A stretch of DNA of 64,000 nt from Hyphomicrobium_A sp963817485. Its GTDB lineage: Bacteria; Pseudomonadota; Alphaproteobacteria; Rhizobiales; Hyphomicrobiaceae. The DNA lies in contig CAWFOR010000005.1 of NCBI GenBank assembly GCA_963817485.1, forward strand, positions 310,001-374,000. Reading direction: 5' to 3'. A program made the translations under genes and the position numbers. Of this stretch, positions 31,226 through 42,643 are shown piece after piece. The notes beneath the pieces were generated by a model. It did no database searches. It saw nothing but the letters and a program-made list of their open reading frames with translations, and was not told where the DNA came from. Position 1 is the first letter of the stretch. Every line of letters starts with the position of its first letter.

Positions 31226-32332
31226 CTAACCGTGACCCAACAGCTCCTCCAACAGGTCGGCCAGACGCTTGACCGCGTCGGGCTTCCCCAGGCTCTTGGC
31301 GGCCCCCGCCGCCCGGCTCAGCTTATCGGGAGAGCTCAGCAGCTCCCCAATGTCGCGCGAAAGCCGCTCGGGCGACAAATCCTTTTGCTCGATACACCAA
31401 GCCGCGCCCGATTCGGCAAGCCTCGCCGCGTTCTGGAGCTGATCATTGTCGAGCGAGTGCGGCAGGGGAACGAGGATCGCCGGGCGGCCGATGACGGTTA
31501 ACTCCGCTGTGGTGGAGGCGCCGGAGCGGGCGACCACGAGGTGCGCCTTCGACAGCTTCTCGGGCAGGTCGCCAAAGAAGGCCGCCACGTCGGCCTTGAT
31601 CTGTGCATCGCGGTAGAGGCAGCCAACCTTGCTCACGTCCTCGATGCGGGCCTGCTGGACCACGTGGAGGCGGGCGCGGACGTCCGCCGGCAGACGCGCG
31701 AGCGCCGGCGGCACGCTCTCGGAGAAGAAGCGCGCGCCCTGGCTGCCGCCGAACACCACGAGCTCGATGGGACCGCCCCGCTCAGGCGCCCAATAGGGGC
31801 GCTGCGCGGCGGCGATCACCGCCGAGCGGACCGGGTTGCCGGTAAGCCTGACCTTCGGCTCTAGCTCGGGCGTGAGGAACTTCGTGCGCTCAAACGAGGT
31901 TGCGATGCGCGTCACGCCCTTGGCGAGCATGCGGTTTGCGCGGCCGAGCACGGCGTTCTGCTCATGCAGGATCGTCGCGATGCCGCGCAGCCGCGCCGCT
32001 TTCAGGGGTGGGAACGTCGGATAGCCGCCGAAGCCGACGACCGCCTTCGGTTTGATGCGCCCCAGCAGCGCGAACGCGGCGCCAAGCCCGCGCGTCAGCA
32101 TCAGGGCCGTGCGCGCCATCGCGATGGGCGAGGAGCCGGCGAGCGTCGCCGACGGCACCTGGTACACCTTGCGCGCGGGGAAGCTCGAGCCGTAGCGGTC
32201 GCCACGCGTGTCCGTCACCAGATCGACGAGGATAGCGCGCCGCGCCAGCTCCTCGGCCAGTGCCTGCGCAGGGAACAGGTGGCCGCCGGTTCCGCCCGCC
32301 GCCAACAGCACCGAGGGTTGATCGCTTCTCAT
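31226..32332 (-). CDS. murG: lipid II synthase (MurG N-acetylglucosaminyltransferase)
   Basis: MurG adds GlcNAc to lipid I to make lipid II at the inner face of the membrane. The glycine-rich motif LLAAGGTGGHLFPA opens the protein; VVGFGGYPTFPPLKAARL, ILHEQNAVLGRANR, VFGGSQGARFFSESVP and VVARSGASTTAELTVIGRPA follow in family order. The ATG at 32332 (MRSDQPSV) overlaps the ftsW stop by four bases and gives 368 residues. 93 bases separate it from murC. Confidence 0.95.
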   Translation of the reverse strand: MRSDQPSVLLAAGGTGGHLFPAQALAEELARRAILVDLVTDTRGDRYGSSFPARKVYQVPSATLAGSSPIAMARTALMLTRGLGAAFALLGRIKPKAVVGFGGYPTFPPLKAARLRGIATILHEQNAVLGRANRMLAKGVTRIATSFERTKFLTPELEPKVRLTGNPVRSAVIAAAQRPYWAPERGGPIELVVFGGSQGARFFSESVPPALARLPADVRARLHVVQQARIEDVSKVGCLYRDAQIKADVAAFFGDLPEKLSKAHLVVARSGASTTAELTVIGRPAILVPLPHSLDNDQLQNAARLAESGAAWCIEQKDLSPERLSRDIGELLSSPDKLSRAAGAAKSLGKPDAVKRLADLLEELLGHG

Positions 32333-33497
32333 TCGCGTACCGTTGCCTGCAAGCCGCCGACGCTCGGCAGCACGGGTGGTGTTTTCAGTCGCGCCACGTC
32401 GGGCCGGCGCCGCGTCAAGGCCAATAGCATGCCGAGCGTAATCGACACCGCCAGCATCGACGAGCCGCCTGCCGACACGAAAGGCAACGTGATGCCCTTT
32501 GCCGGCAAGAGACCCACGTTGACGCCCATGTTGATCAGCGCCTGCAGGCCGAACATGAGCGCGAGCCCCTGGATCGATAGCCGTGTCGCAGCATCCGGCT
32601 CCTGCGCTGCCTTGATGAGCGCGCGCATGACGACGAAGGCAAAAAGCCCAAGCAGCACCAGACAAGCTACCACCCCGTACTCCTCGGCGACGACGGCAAA
32701 GATGAAGTCGGTGTGAGCGTCGGGCAGCACCGTCTTGATGGTGCCCTCGCCGGGTCCCCGGCCCAAGAAGCCACCCTCGGAGAACGACTTGATGGCGCGG
32801 TCGAGCTGCGAGTAGTCGCCGGGCGTGGGAGCGAGGAACTTGTCGACGCGATAGCGCACGTGCTCGAAGGTGGAGTAGGCGAAGGCAAAGCCAAGCGCGC
32901 CGCAGGCCGCAATGATGCCGGCCCCCAGCAGCGGCTGCCCGGAGAGGAAAAATAGCGTCGCCCACACCATGGTGACGAGCAACGTCTGGCCAACGTCGGG
33001 CTCCGACAGCAGAAGGCCCGCGAACAGCACCGCCATCAGGATCGCCAGTGGCAACGCCGGCATGTCGGTGCGCGTCTCGCTCTCGGCCAACAGCCACGCC
33101 GACAGGATTACGAAGGCGGGCTTGGCGAACTCGGAAGGCTGAAACGAATGGCCCGCGAAATTGAGCCAGCGGCGTGCGCCGTGCGTCTCCGGCCCGACCA
33201 AGTGCACGGCGAGCATGCAGCAGATGGCGACGAGGAAGAGCACGAGCGCCAAGCGCCGCACGCCACGCGGCGAGAACAGCGAGATCGTCAGCATGATGAG
33301 AACGCCGATCACCGAGAACAGGAAGTGGCGCTCGACGAAGTAATAGGTCGGCAGCCCCTTCTTGATGGCGACGGCGGGGCTCGCCGCGAGCGAGAAGACG
33401 AGGCCAGCGAAGACGATCACGAGGATCGCGCCGACGAGCACGTGGTCGATGGTGAACCACCATTCGGCGACGCGGCTGCGGTCGGCGCGCGAGACCC

Positions 33498-33501
<4 letters not shown>
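32329..33501 (-). CDS. ftsW: septal glycan polymerase FtsW
   Basis: FtsW is the SEDS-family glycosyltransferase that polymerises lipid II at the septum. About ten membrane segments are visible, with the family stretches HSFQPSEFAKPAFVILSAWL, LLLSEPDVGQTLL, ALINMGVNVGLLPAKGITLP and FVSAGGSSMLAVSITLGMLL. The ATG at 33501 (MRVSRADRSR) overlaps the murD stop by four bases, giving 390 residues. Intact. Confidence 0.94.
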
Positions 33502-34922
<1,421 letters not shown>

Positions 34923-34959
34923 GGGCAAATCTACCGCGGTTCGCCCGATCCGGCCGCCT

Positions 34960-36042
34960 CTAGCGCAGCTTCAAGGTGGCGAGACCCACGAGCGCCAGCA
35001 CCACCGAGATGATCCAGAAGCGCACGACGACCGTCGATTCCTGCCAGCCCTGCTGCTCGTAGTGGTGGTGCAGCGGGGCCATTCGGAACACACGCTTACC
35101 CGTCATCTTGTAGGACCCCACTTGGATGATGACCGACAGCGTTTCCAGCACGAACAGACCGCCGACGATCGCCAGCACGATCTCGTGCTTGGTCGCGACC
35201 GCGATGGCGCCGAGCGTGCCGCCCAGCGCAAGGGAGCCCGTATCGCCCATGAAGATCATGGCGGGGGGCGCGTTGAACCACAGGAAGCCCAAGCCCGCCC
35301 CGATCAGCGCACCGCAGATGACGGCCAACTCGCCGGTGCCGGCGACGTAGTGGACCTGTAGATACTGCGCGAACTTGGCGTTGCCGATGAGGTAGGTGAT
35401 GAGGCCGAAGGTGGCGGCCGCGATCATGACCGGCACGATGGCGAGCCCGTCGAGACCGTCCGTCAGGTTGACCGCGTTGCCGGCACCCGCGATGACGATG
35501 ATGCCGACCAGCACGAAGAACGGCCCCAGCTCGAACACGACGTTCTTGAAGAAGGGAACCGTGAGCACCTGGGAGATCTCCGGCGGCCCGGCCCACATCA
35601 CGAGGATGGTCGCTATCGCGGCAACGAGCAGCTCCAGCAGCAGCCGTATCCGGCTCGAGAAGCCCGAGCTCGTGCGCCGCGTCACCTTGAGGTAGTCGTC
35701 GTAGAAGCCGATGGCGCCGTAGCTGAGGGTGACGCCGAGCACGATCCAGATGTAGGGGTTGCCGAGGTGGGCCCACAACAGCGTCGCCACCGTCACGCCG
35801 GCGATGATCATGAGACCGCCCATGGTCGGCGTTCCGACCTTGAGGAGGTGAGTCTTGGGACCGTCGTCGCGGATCGGCTGGCCCTTGCCCTGCTTCACGC
35901 GCAAGAGGTCGATGATGCCGGGTCCGAACAGCATCACGAACAGCAATGCGGTGAAGATGGCTCCGCCCGTGCGGAAGGTGATGTACTTGAAAACGTTCAG
36001 CACCGCGATCTGGTCGCTGAAGTTCACGAGCTCGTAAAGCAT
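34960..36042 (-). CDS. mraY: phospho-MurNAc-pentapeptide translocase
   Basis: MraY is the ten-span membrane enzyme that transfers phospho-MurNAc-pentapeptide to undecaprenyl phosphate, making lipid I. Seen: THLLKVGTPTMGGLMIIAG, GFYDDYLKVT with the paired Asp, NAVNLTDGLDGLAIVPV, FNAPPAMIFMGDTGSLALGG and MAPLHHHYEQQGWQESTVVV with the His triplet. 360 residues, intact; 67 bases from murF. Confidence 0.96.
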   Translation of the reverse strand: MLYELVNFSDQIAVLNVFKYITFRTGGAIFTALLFVMLFGPGIIDLLRVKQGKGQPIRDDGPKTHLLKVGTPTMGGLMIIAGVTVATLLWAHLGNPYIWIVLGVTLSYGAIGFYDDYLKVTRRTSSGFSSRIRLLLELLVAAIATILVMWAGPPEISQVLTVPFFKNVVFELGPFFVLVGIIVIAGAGNAVNLTDGLDGLAIVPVMIAAATFGLITYLIGNAKFAQYLQVHYVAGTGELAVICGALIGAGLGFLWFNAPPAMIFMGDTGSLALGGTLGAIAVATKHEIVLAIVGGLFVLETLSVIIQVGSYKMTGKRVFRMAPLHHHYEQQGWQESTVVVRFWIISVVLALVGLATLKLR

Positions 36043-36109
36043 TCAACCTCTCCGACAGCGGCCGGTTGACCTCGGCTCGCGGCTCTCAGTGCCCACCCAG
36101 TGCGCCCAC

Positions 36110-37525
36110 TCAACGTGCAACCGGCCCCGTCTCAGCCTTGCGCGCCAACGCCTCCACCAGTGGCTCCATTCGTGATCCGAGCGAGCCCTTGATCATCACG
36201 ACGTCGCCGGCACGCACCGCGGCGACGAGCGGCCCGAGGATATCCTGCGACGTGGACCCCCATTCGCCACGCCGCGCCGCCGGCAGCGCGGCATAGAGCC
36301 GCTGCATGTGCGGACCACAGGCAAAGACCAGATCGACCTCGGCGGCGTCAACTGGTTCCTTCAAGTCCTCGTGCAGACGGCCGGAGTCGTCCCCAAGCTC
36401 GAGCATATCGCCCAAAACCGCGATGCGGCGCTGGAACCGCTGCCGCGGAACAGCAGCCATGGCCGCAAGCGCGGAGCGCATGGACGCGGGATTGGCATTA
36501 TAGCTCTCGTCGATCAGCAATATGGCGCCGCCATTGACGGCGAGCTCGCGGCGCGCGCCGCGGCCCTTCGCGGCGGTGATCCCAGCGAGTGCCGGCACCG
36601 CTGCCTCGACGTCGGCGCCTAGCGCGAAAAGGGCCGCCACGACCGCAAGCGAGTTCTGCGCGATGTGGCCCCCCGGCGCGGCGAGACGGTAGGTGACGCG
36701 CTTGTCGCCGAAGCGCGCGACAATCTCGCTGCCGTCGGCTCCGAGCGTGAGCACCTCGGGACGAACGTCGGCGTCTGCGTGGCGCCCGAAGGAGATGACG
36801 CGCGCTTTCGCTTCGCGCGCACGCCGCTGCAGCAAATCAAAATGCGGATTGTCGCGATTTAAGACCGCCGTGCCGTCCGGCTCGAGCCCGGCGAAGATCT
36901 CCGCCTTCGCCTCGGCGATGTCCGCAACCGAGGAGAAGAACTGCAGGTGCACCGGCTCGACCGTGGTGATGATCGCCACCTGCGGACGCACCAGCCTCGA
37001 CAGCGGCGCGATCTCGCCCGCGTGGTTCATGCCGATCTCGAACACACCGTAGCGGGCAGAGGCCGGCATGCGCGCGAGCGTCAGCGGCACGCCCCAGTGG
37101 TTGTTGAACGACTTCTCGGCGGCGTGCGTCTCGCCCAGCCGCGACAGGCACGCACGCAGCGCCTCCTTGGTGCCGGTCTTGCCGACGCTGCCGGTGATAG
37201 CAACGATGCCCGCTTGCGAACGAGCGCGGGCAGCGCGCCCGATTGAGCGCAAGCCTTCGAGCGTGTTGTCGACCCGCAGCAAGGCACCATCGCCCGCAAC
37301 GCGCTTGTAGCCCGCCTCGACGAGCGCCGCGGCCGCGCCCTTGCGGAACGCCTCCAGGACGAAATCGTGCCCGTCACGCACGTCGCGGATGGCAACGAAC
37401 ACCTCGCCCGTTTGCAGCGCGCGCGTGTCGAGCGAAAACCCCGTGATCTGCGCTTCCGGCGCGCCGTCGGCCACGGCCCCCGACGCTGCCAGCAAATCCC
37501 CCCACGTCCACAGCGGCTCCGTCAT
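36110..37525 (-). CDS. murF: UDP-MurNAc-tripeptide--D-Ala-D-Ala ligase
   Basis: MurF adds the D-Ala-D-Ala dipeptide to complete the pentapeptide precursor. Seen: GFSLDTRALQTGEVFVAI, the ATP loop AITGSVGKTGTKEALRA, EKSFNNHWGVPLTLARMP, FEIGMNHAGEIAPLSRLVRP, LLIDESYNANPASMRSAL and VLGDMLELGDDS. 471 residues, intact. It begins three bases beyond the murE stop, consistent with tight coupling. Confidence 0.95.
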   Translation of the reverse strand: MTEPLWTWGDLLAASGAVADGAPEAQITGFSLDTRALQTGEVFVAIRDVRDGHDFVLEAFRKGAAAALVEAGYKRVAGDGALLRVDNTLEGLRSIGRAARARSQAGIVAITGSVGKTGTKEALRACLSRLGETHAAEKSFNNHWGVPLTLARMPASARYGVFEIGMNHAGEIAPLSRLVRPQVAIITTVEPVHLQFFSSVADIAEAKAEIFAGLEPDGTAVLNRDNPHFDLLQRRAREAKARVISFGRHADADVRPEVLTLGADGSEIVARFGDKRVTYRLAAPGGHIAQNSLAVVAALFALGADVEAAVPALAGITAAKGRGARRELAVNGGAILLIDESYNANPASMRSALAAMAAVPRQRFQRRIAVLGDMLELGDDSGRLHEDLKEPVDAAEVDLVFACGPHMQRLYAALPAARRGEWGSTSQDILGPLVAAVRAGDVVMIKGSLGSRMEPLVEALARKAETGPVAR

Positions 37526-37528
37526 GCG

Positions 37529-38974
37529 TCAGCCGTCCCCCAATGCCCGGCGGACCTCGTCGTGATCCGAAAACGGCAGCACCTTGTCGCCCACAATCTG
37601 ACCGGTTTCGTGTCCCTTGCCGGCGACGACGAGCACGTCGCCCTCGCCCAGCATGGCAACGCCCGCACGGATCGCCTCGGCGCGGTCGCCGATCTCGCGC
37701 GCGCCGGGCGCGGCCGCCAGGATCTCGGCGCGGATTGCCTCGGGGCGCTCGGTGCGCGGATTGTCGTCGGTGACGATGACGACGTCGGATCTCTCGACCG
37801 CGATCGCGCCCATGAGTGGGCGCTTGCCCTTATCGCGGTCGCCGCCACAGCCCATGACGCAGATGAGCTTGCCGGTTGCGAACGGGCGCAGCGCATCGAG
37901 CACCGCCGCGAGCGCCTCGGGCTTGTGCGCGTAGTCTACGACGGCGAGGCCGCCACGCGCGCCGCCGACGATCTCAAGCCGTCCTTTGACGCCCTTTAAG
38001 TCCTGCAGCGCGGGGAGAACGCGCCCTGCGGTCTCGCCTGCGGCGATCGCGAGCCCGGCGGCGACCAGCGCATTCGCCGCCTGGTACTCGCCGAGCAGCG
38101 GCAGGCGCACATCGAAAGTGCGGCCTTCGTGCGCAACGGACATGCGCTGCGCAAAGCCCTCGCGCACGAGGCGTTCGAGCTTCAGGCCCTCGCCGGTGCG
38201 GCCGACGGTCAGCAGAGGCCGCTTGGCGGCTCGCGCGGCGGCAACGACCTCGGCCCCGCCCGCGGCGTCCGTGTTGACGACGGCGGTGGCTCCGGGCGGC
38301 AGCAGCTCGGAGAAGAGGCGCAGCTTGGCCGCGAGGTAGGCTTCGATGGTCGGATGATAGTCGAGGTGGTCACGGCCGAGATTGGTGAAGGCCGCCGCTT
38401 TGAGCCGCACGCCGTCGAGCCGATGCTGGTCGAGGCCGTGCGAGGAGGCTTCAAAGGCGATGTGGGTCACGCCCTCGGCCGCGAGCTCGGCCAGGGTCTT
38501 GTGCAGCGTCACCGGATCGGGCGTCGTCAGCGAGCCGTACACGCCGCCGTCGGGCTTCACGAGGCCGATGGTGCCGAGGGAGGCGGCACGGTGGCCGAGT
38601 GCGTTGAAGATCTGCCGCGTGAAATCGGCGACCGAGGTCTTGCCGCTGGTGCCGGTGACCGCGACCGCGGTCTCCGGCTGGGCGCCGTAATACCGTGCAG
38701 CCATCAGCGCGAGCGCGCGGCGCGGCTCGTCGGCGCGCAAGACGGGCACGGGTTGGCTCACCACGTCCGTGGCTGAGCCCGTAAGCACGGCAGCCGCGCC
38801 CTTCGTCACCGCATCGGCGATGAAGCGTGCGCCGTCCGCCCTGGTGCCGGCGACCGCGACGAACAGATAACCGGGGCGCACCAGGCGGCTGTCGGCCGTC
38901 AGACCGGCGATTTCGATGCCTTCCGAACCGGGCGGAGCCGTCACGTCGGCTCCCACGAGTGAGGAGAGGAGCAT
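37529..38974 (-). CDS. murE: UDP-MurNAc-L-Ala-D-Glu--meso-diaminopimelate ligase
   Basis: MurE adds the third stem residue. Seen: GLTADSRLVRPGYLFVAVAG, the ATP loop AVTGTSGKTSVADFTRQIF near residue 107, FEASSHGLDQHRLDG, TNLGRDHLDYH and VDYAHKPEALAAVLDALRP. The DNPR motif (VTDDNPRTERPEAI, near residue 403) marks the meso-diaminopimelate-adding type expected of Gram-negative bacteria. 481 residues, intact. Confidence 0.95.
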   Translation of the reverse strand: MLLSSLVGADVTAPPGSEGIEIAGLTADSRLVRPGYLFVAVAGTRADGARFIADAVTKGAAAVLTGSATDVVSQPVPVLRADEPRRALALMAARYYGAQPETAVAVTGTSGKTSVADFTRQIFNALGHRAASLGTIGLVKPDGGVYGSLTTPDPVTLHKTLAELAAEGVTHIAFEASSHGLDQHRLDGVRLKAAAFTNLGRDHLDYHPTIEAYLAAKLRLFSELLPPGATAVVNTDAAGGAEVVAAARAAKRPLLTVGRTGEGLKLERLVREGFAQRMSVAHEGRTFDVRLPLLGEYQAANALVAAGLAIAAGETAGRVLPALQDLKGVKGRLEIVGGARGGLAVVDYAHKPEALAAVLDALRPFATGKLICVMGCGGDRDKGKRPLMGAIAVERSDVVIVTDDNPRTERPEAIRAEILAAAPGAREIGDRAEAIRAGVAMLGEGDVLVVAGKGHETGQIVGDKVLPFSDHDEVRRALGDG

Positions 38975-39030
38975 TGGCCCGTTTCAACCCGTGTTGCAGC
39001 CTGTGTGGCGTTGACGCTTAGGGGAACGCG

Positions 39031-40758
39031 TTACTGAGCTTCATATTTTGCGGCCAGAGTCCCGTCAAACTCTACGCCCGACGCGCCGGTCGTTGAGGCC
39101 GACATCATGCCGAGAACGGGCCCGATGCGCGCGATGATGCGGCCCGCCGTCGGTGCGGCATTGAGAGCCGCGAGCACCTCGCCGCCGGCAGCGTGCGTGG
39201 GCTTGGGCTCAAACAGCAGCACGAACACGAGATATTTCGGCTTGTCGATGGGGAATGCGGCTAGGAACGAGGAGATGACCGCCTTCTCGCGATAGCCGCC
39301 GGGGCCGGGGATCTCCGCCGTGCCGGTCTTGCCGCCGATGGCATATCCCGGAACGGCAGCGCGCTTACCCGTGCCGGCAGGATCGGTGACGTTGAGCCGC
39401 ATGAGGTCGCGCATGTGCCCACTCGTCGCGGCACTCACGAGCGGCACCTTCGCCTGGTTGAGATCGGGTGCGCGCTTCAGGAACGTCGGCGAGACCTTGA
39501 TGCCGCCGTTGAGCAGCGCACTGGCGGCGACCGCGAACTGCAGCGGTGAGACCGCGAGACCGTGGCCGTAGGAGATGGTCATGGTCTCGACCTGCCCCCA
39601 GCGCGCCGGCGGTTGCGGCACGGCGATCGGCCCTTCCTCGGTCTGCATCGGCGTGAGCAGGCCGAGCTGCTGCAGGAATGCCTGCAACTTCTGCGGACCC
39701 GCGCGCGTCGCCAGCATCGCTGCGCCGACGTTGGAGGAATGCACGAACACCTCGGCGACCGATAGGGGCCGCCCAACCGGATGCAGGTCGCGGATCGTGA
39801 AGCGGCCGGCTTCGAGCGGCTGGCGCACGTCGAGGATGGTGTCGAGCTTGGCGTAGCCCCCCTCGAGCGCCATGGCGAGCGTCACCGTCTTGAACACGGA
39901 GCCGAGCTCGAAGGTGCTGCCGGCGATCTTGTCGGCGCGCGCCGTCTCGAGGCTCGTGGTCGGGCGCGCCGGGTCCACTTCGGGGAAAGAGGCAGACGCG
40001 AGCACCTCGCCGGAGTTGGCGTCGAGCACGAGGCCTGCCGCGCCCTTTGCCTCAAACCGACGCATGGCATCCGCTAGCTCGCTCTCAACGGCGTGCTGCA
40101 CTCCGAGGTCGAGCGACAGGCGCACGGGCGCACGCTCGGTCAGCGTCGCGCTCTGCACGGCGTCGACGCCGATCGACTCGTCCACGTAGCGCTCGATGCC
40201 GGCGACGCCGCGGTTGTCGACGTTGACGTAGCCGAGCACGTGACCGGCGAGCGTGCCGCCGGGGTAGGCCCGACGCAGCTCGCGCCGGAAGTCGAGGCCG
40301 GGAAGGCCGAGATCGTGCACCTGCTGCGCCTTTCGCGGCGACAGCCCACGCCGGATCCAAACGAAGCGGCGGCTGCGATCGGAGAGGTCCTTGCGCACCG
40401 CGTTGCCGTCGAGATCGGGGAAGACGGAGGCGAGCTTTTCCACCACCTCGTCGCGGTCTAGTACGCGCGCGGGATCGGCGAACAGCGAGTAGGCTTCGAC
40501 GTCGGAGGCGAGCAGCCGGCCGTTACGGTCGACGATGTCGGGGCGCGCGTAGCTGCCGCTCACGGTCTCGCTGAGCGAGGACGTGATCTCCGACTGGCTC
40601 GGCAGCGCGAGCCGCACGAGCTGGGCGCCAACCGCCATGAAGGCGAGAGCCACCACGATCATGGCAATGAGCGTGCGCAGGGGGCCGTTGGCGCGCGGGC
40701 GCGCGAGGGCGTCTGGCGGCGCGTCCCTATCGTCCTGCGGCGTGGTCGCGGCGCTCAT
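39031..40758 (-). CDS. ftsI: septal peptidoglycan transpeptidase (PBP3)
   Basis: FtsI is the class B penicillin-binding protein that cross-links septal wall. One membrane segment near residues 30-50 (LIAMIVVALAFMAVGAQL) precedes the dimerisation domain (RPDIVDRNGRLLASDVEAYS). The transpeptidase triad is complete: SVFK (nucleophile Ser near residue 286), SSN near 338 and KTGT near 476. 575 residues, intact; its start overlaps the ftsL stop by four bases. Confidence 0.95.
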   Translation of the reverse strand: MSAATTPQDDRDAPPDALARPRANGPLRTLIAMIVVALAFMAVGAQLVRLALPSQSEITSSLSETVSGSYARPDIVDRNGRLLASDVEAYSLFADPARVLDRDEVVEKLASVFPDLDGNAVRKDLSDRSRRFVWIRRGLSPRKAQQVHDLGLPGLDFRRELRRAYPGGTLAGHVLGYVNVDNRGVAGIERYVDESIGVDAVQSATLTERAPVRLSLDLGVQHAVESELADAMRRFEAKGAAGLVLDANSGEVLASASFPEVDPARPTTSLETARADKIAGSTFELGSVFKTVTLAMALEGGYAKLDTILDVRQPLEAGRFTIRDLHPVGRPLSVAEVFVHSSNVGAAMLATRAGPQKLQAFLQQLGLLTPMQTEEGPIAVPQPPARWGQVETMTISYGHGLAVSPLQFAVAASALLNGGIKVSPTFLKRAPDLNQAKVPLVSAATSGHMRDLMRLNVTDPAGTGKRAAVPGYAIGGKTGTAEIPGPGGYREKAVISSFLAAFPIDKPKYLVFVLLFEPKPTHAAGGEVLAALNAAPTAGRIIARIGPVLGMMSASTTGASGVEFDGTLAAKYEAQ

Positions 40759-41081
40759 CGTGCCGCACCCTTCGCGCTCGGGCCGTGCACTGCGCCGGCT
40801 TGAGCCAGCGCACGCGTCATCGCCTCTTGTGGGCTCGCAGCGAGTTGCCGCTCGGCCGCGGGCTGCAGACCTTGCGCCCGCGCGATCGGCTCGATGCGCT
40901 CCGGGCGTCCGAGATGGGCGCGCTCCGCCTTCAGCACCGCGATGTCGTTGCGCGCCCCGTCGATTGCGCGCTCCTCTCCCTGCACGCGCGCCTCGAGCTG
41001 GCGCGTATCGTAGTTAATGCCGTAGAGCAGGAAGGCGCTGGCAAGGGCGAGAGCGAAAGCCGCGAGATTGACGATACGCAT
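40755..41081 (-). CDS. ftsL: cell division protein FtsL
   Basis: FtsL is a small bitopic divisome protein that pairs with FtsB and FtsQ. The 108-residue product has one membrane segment (NLAAFALALASAFLLYGI), a heptad-like helix (RQLEARVQGEERAIDGARND) and PERIEPIARAQGLQPA, a typical FtsL end. Sequence identity across FtsL is low, so position between rsmH and ftsI is the main support. Confidence 0.9.
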   Translation of the reverse strand: MRIVNLAAFALALASAFLLYGINYDTRQLEARVQGEERAIDGARNDIAVLKAERAHLGRPERIEPIARAQGLQPAAERQLAASPQEAMTRALAQAGAVHGPSAKGAAR

Positions 41082-41105
41082 GGGGACAGCTTCTCCAGCG
41101 CGGGT

Positions 41106-42137
41106 TCAAGTCTCGATCGAGGGCACCCCAAGCTCGACTTCGTCGGCGGGCCACGCGGGGGCCTCCGTTCTGACCCCCACCCGAGCCCGTGCCGATCTGG
41201 CGCGCGGGTTCACCTCGAGTTCTCCTTTCGAAGGAGTTAACGGACGGGGGTTAACAATCCGGAAACTCGGAAGCTTGGATTTTAACGATTGCGCCGGCAG
41301 GTGCCGGGAAGTGCCGATTTCCTTGCCCGCGCGCGAGGTAAAAAATCGCTTCACGATGCGATCCTCGAGCGAGTGGAAGGTCACGACGACGAGGCGGCCG
41401 CCGGGCTTGAGGCAGCGCTCGGCCGCACTCAGCCCCTTTGCGAGCTCGCCGAGCTCGTCGTTCACGTAGATGCGCAAGGCCTGGAATGTGCGCGTCGCCG
41501 GGTGCCGACCGTCCTCTCTGCGCCCGCCGAGCACGCGGGAGACGAGATCGGCGAGTGCGCGCGTCGTTGTCAGCGGCGCTTCGGCCCGCGCTTTCACGAT
41601 CGCTCGCGCGATCGCGCGTGAGCGGCGCTCCTCGCCCAGGACATAGAGGATGCGTGCCAGCTCCTCCTCGTCCGTGCCATTGACGACGTCGGCCGCGCTC
41701 GGCCCTTTCTGCGACATGCGCATGTCAAGCGGGCCGTCGGCTTGGAAGGAGAAGCCGCGCTCGGGCTCGTTGAGCTGCATGGAGGAGACGCCGATGTCGA
41801 GCACGACGCCGTCGACCGGGGCGACGCCCTGCTCGATGGCTGCCGCGTCCAAATCGGAGAAGCGTGATTCGAGAAGCGTCAGCCTGTCGCCAAACTCGTT
41901 GGCCATCGCCTTGCCGCCGAGAATGGCGTTCGGATCGCGGTCCAGCGCCAGCACGCGACAGTCCGCGGCTTTGAGAAGCGCGCGCGAGTACCCGCCGGCA
42001 CCGAACGTTGCATCGATGAAAACTTCGCCGTCGCGCGGGCCTAGGCTCTCGATGACTTCCGAGAGCAGCACGGGGATGTGGCGGGCGGTCTCCGGCTCAG
42101 TGGGTGTAGCCCCTGGCGGTCCTCGCCGCACCATCAT
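41106..42137 (-). CDS. rsmH: 16S rRNA m4C1402 methyltransferase
   Basis: RsmH (MraW) methylates N4 of C1402 in 16S rRNA. Seen: HIPVLLSEVIESLGPRDGEV, the SAM loop DATFGAGGYSRALL, VLALDRDPNAI, VLDIGVSSMQLNEPERGFSF, DMRMSQKGPSAADVVNG, TRTFQALRIYVNDELGEL and VVVTFHSLEDRIVKRFF. 343 residues, intact. The start overlaps the mraZ stop by four bases. Confidence 0.95.
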   Translation of the reverse strand: MMVRRGPPGATPTEPETARHIPVLLSEVIESLGPRDGEVFIDATFGAGGYSRALLKAADCRVLALDRDPNAILGGKAMANEFGDRLTLLESRFSDLDAAAIEQGVAPVDGVVLDIGVSSMQLNEPERGFSFQADGPLDMRMSQKGPSAADVVNGTDEEELARILYVLGEERRSRAIARAIVKARAEAPLTTTRALADLVSRVLGGRREDGRHPATRTFQALRIYVNDELGELAKGLSAAERCLKPGGRLVVVTFHSLEDRIVKRFFTSRAGKEIGTSRHLPAQSLKSKLPSFRIVNPRPLTPSKGELEVNPRARSARARVGVRTEAPAWPADEVELGVPSIET

Positions 42138-42643
42138 CCCCGTGCTCCCTCGTCACCGTCGTCCTCCGAGTGGGAGAGACGGTTCCCCGCGCCGAAGAGC
42201 TTGCGAGTGTGGTGGACCTTTTCGCGCGCGCGCTCACGCCGGTCGGCGAAGCGGCCTGGCTCCCACATCTGAAACTTGTCACCAAGGCCGACAAACGTGA
42301 CCTGGGTTGTGAGGCCTGCGTGCGCGCGAAGGTTCTCAGGAAGGCTGATGCGACCGTCCCCATCGAGCGTGAGGACCTGAACGTCGCCATAGAGCGCGAC
42401 AGAGAGCTCGTCGCGCTCGTCCGAATAATCCGGCAGGCCCGAGAGAAGCCCGTCGATCTTTTTTGCAAGTCTCTCGCCGCCTGCATCGAGAGCAGGAGCC
42501 TCGAGCGCGGGGTAGCAGTAGATGCCTCCGGCGCTGGCATGTGCATAGCCATCGCGCTCGAGCACGGCGCGGAACGGGGCTGGGATCGAGACCCGTCCTT
42601 TGGCGTCGATTTTGTTGGTGAATGTCGAGACAAAGCGCTCCAT
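42134..42643 (-). CDS. mraZ: transcriptional regulator MraZ, first gene of the dcw cluster
   Basis: MraZ is a ring-forming AbrB-like DNA-binding protein that represses its own operon in other bacteria. The start MERFVSTFTNKIDAKGRVSI at 42643 is standard, followed by the second half-repeat with LDGDGRISLPENLRAHAGL. 169 residues, slightly longer than E. coli MraZ because of a charged tail. AGGGG lies immediately before the ATG, so an upstream GTG eight codons earlier is possible. I could not find the spaced TGGG boxes MraZ binds elsewhere. Confidence 0.93.
   Translation of the reverse strand: MERFVSTFTNKIDAKGRVSIPAPFRAVLERDGYAHASAGGIYCYPALEAPALDAGGERLAKKIDGLLSGLPDYSDERDELSVALYGDVQVLTLDGDGRISLPENLRAHAGLTTQVTFVGLGDKFQMWEPGRFADRRERAREKVHHTRKLFGAGNRLSHSEDDGDEGARG

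Noticed and set aside
41227..41247. TTAAC...GTTAAC pair as a CtrA site
   Set aside because: The spacing between TTAA halves is 10 rather than 7 bases and it lies inside the rsmH coding sequence.
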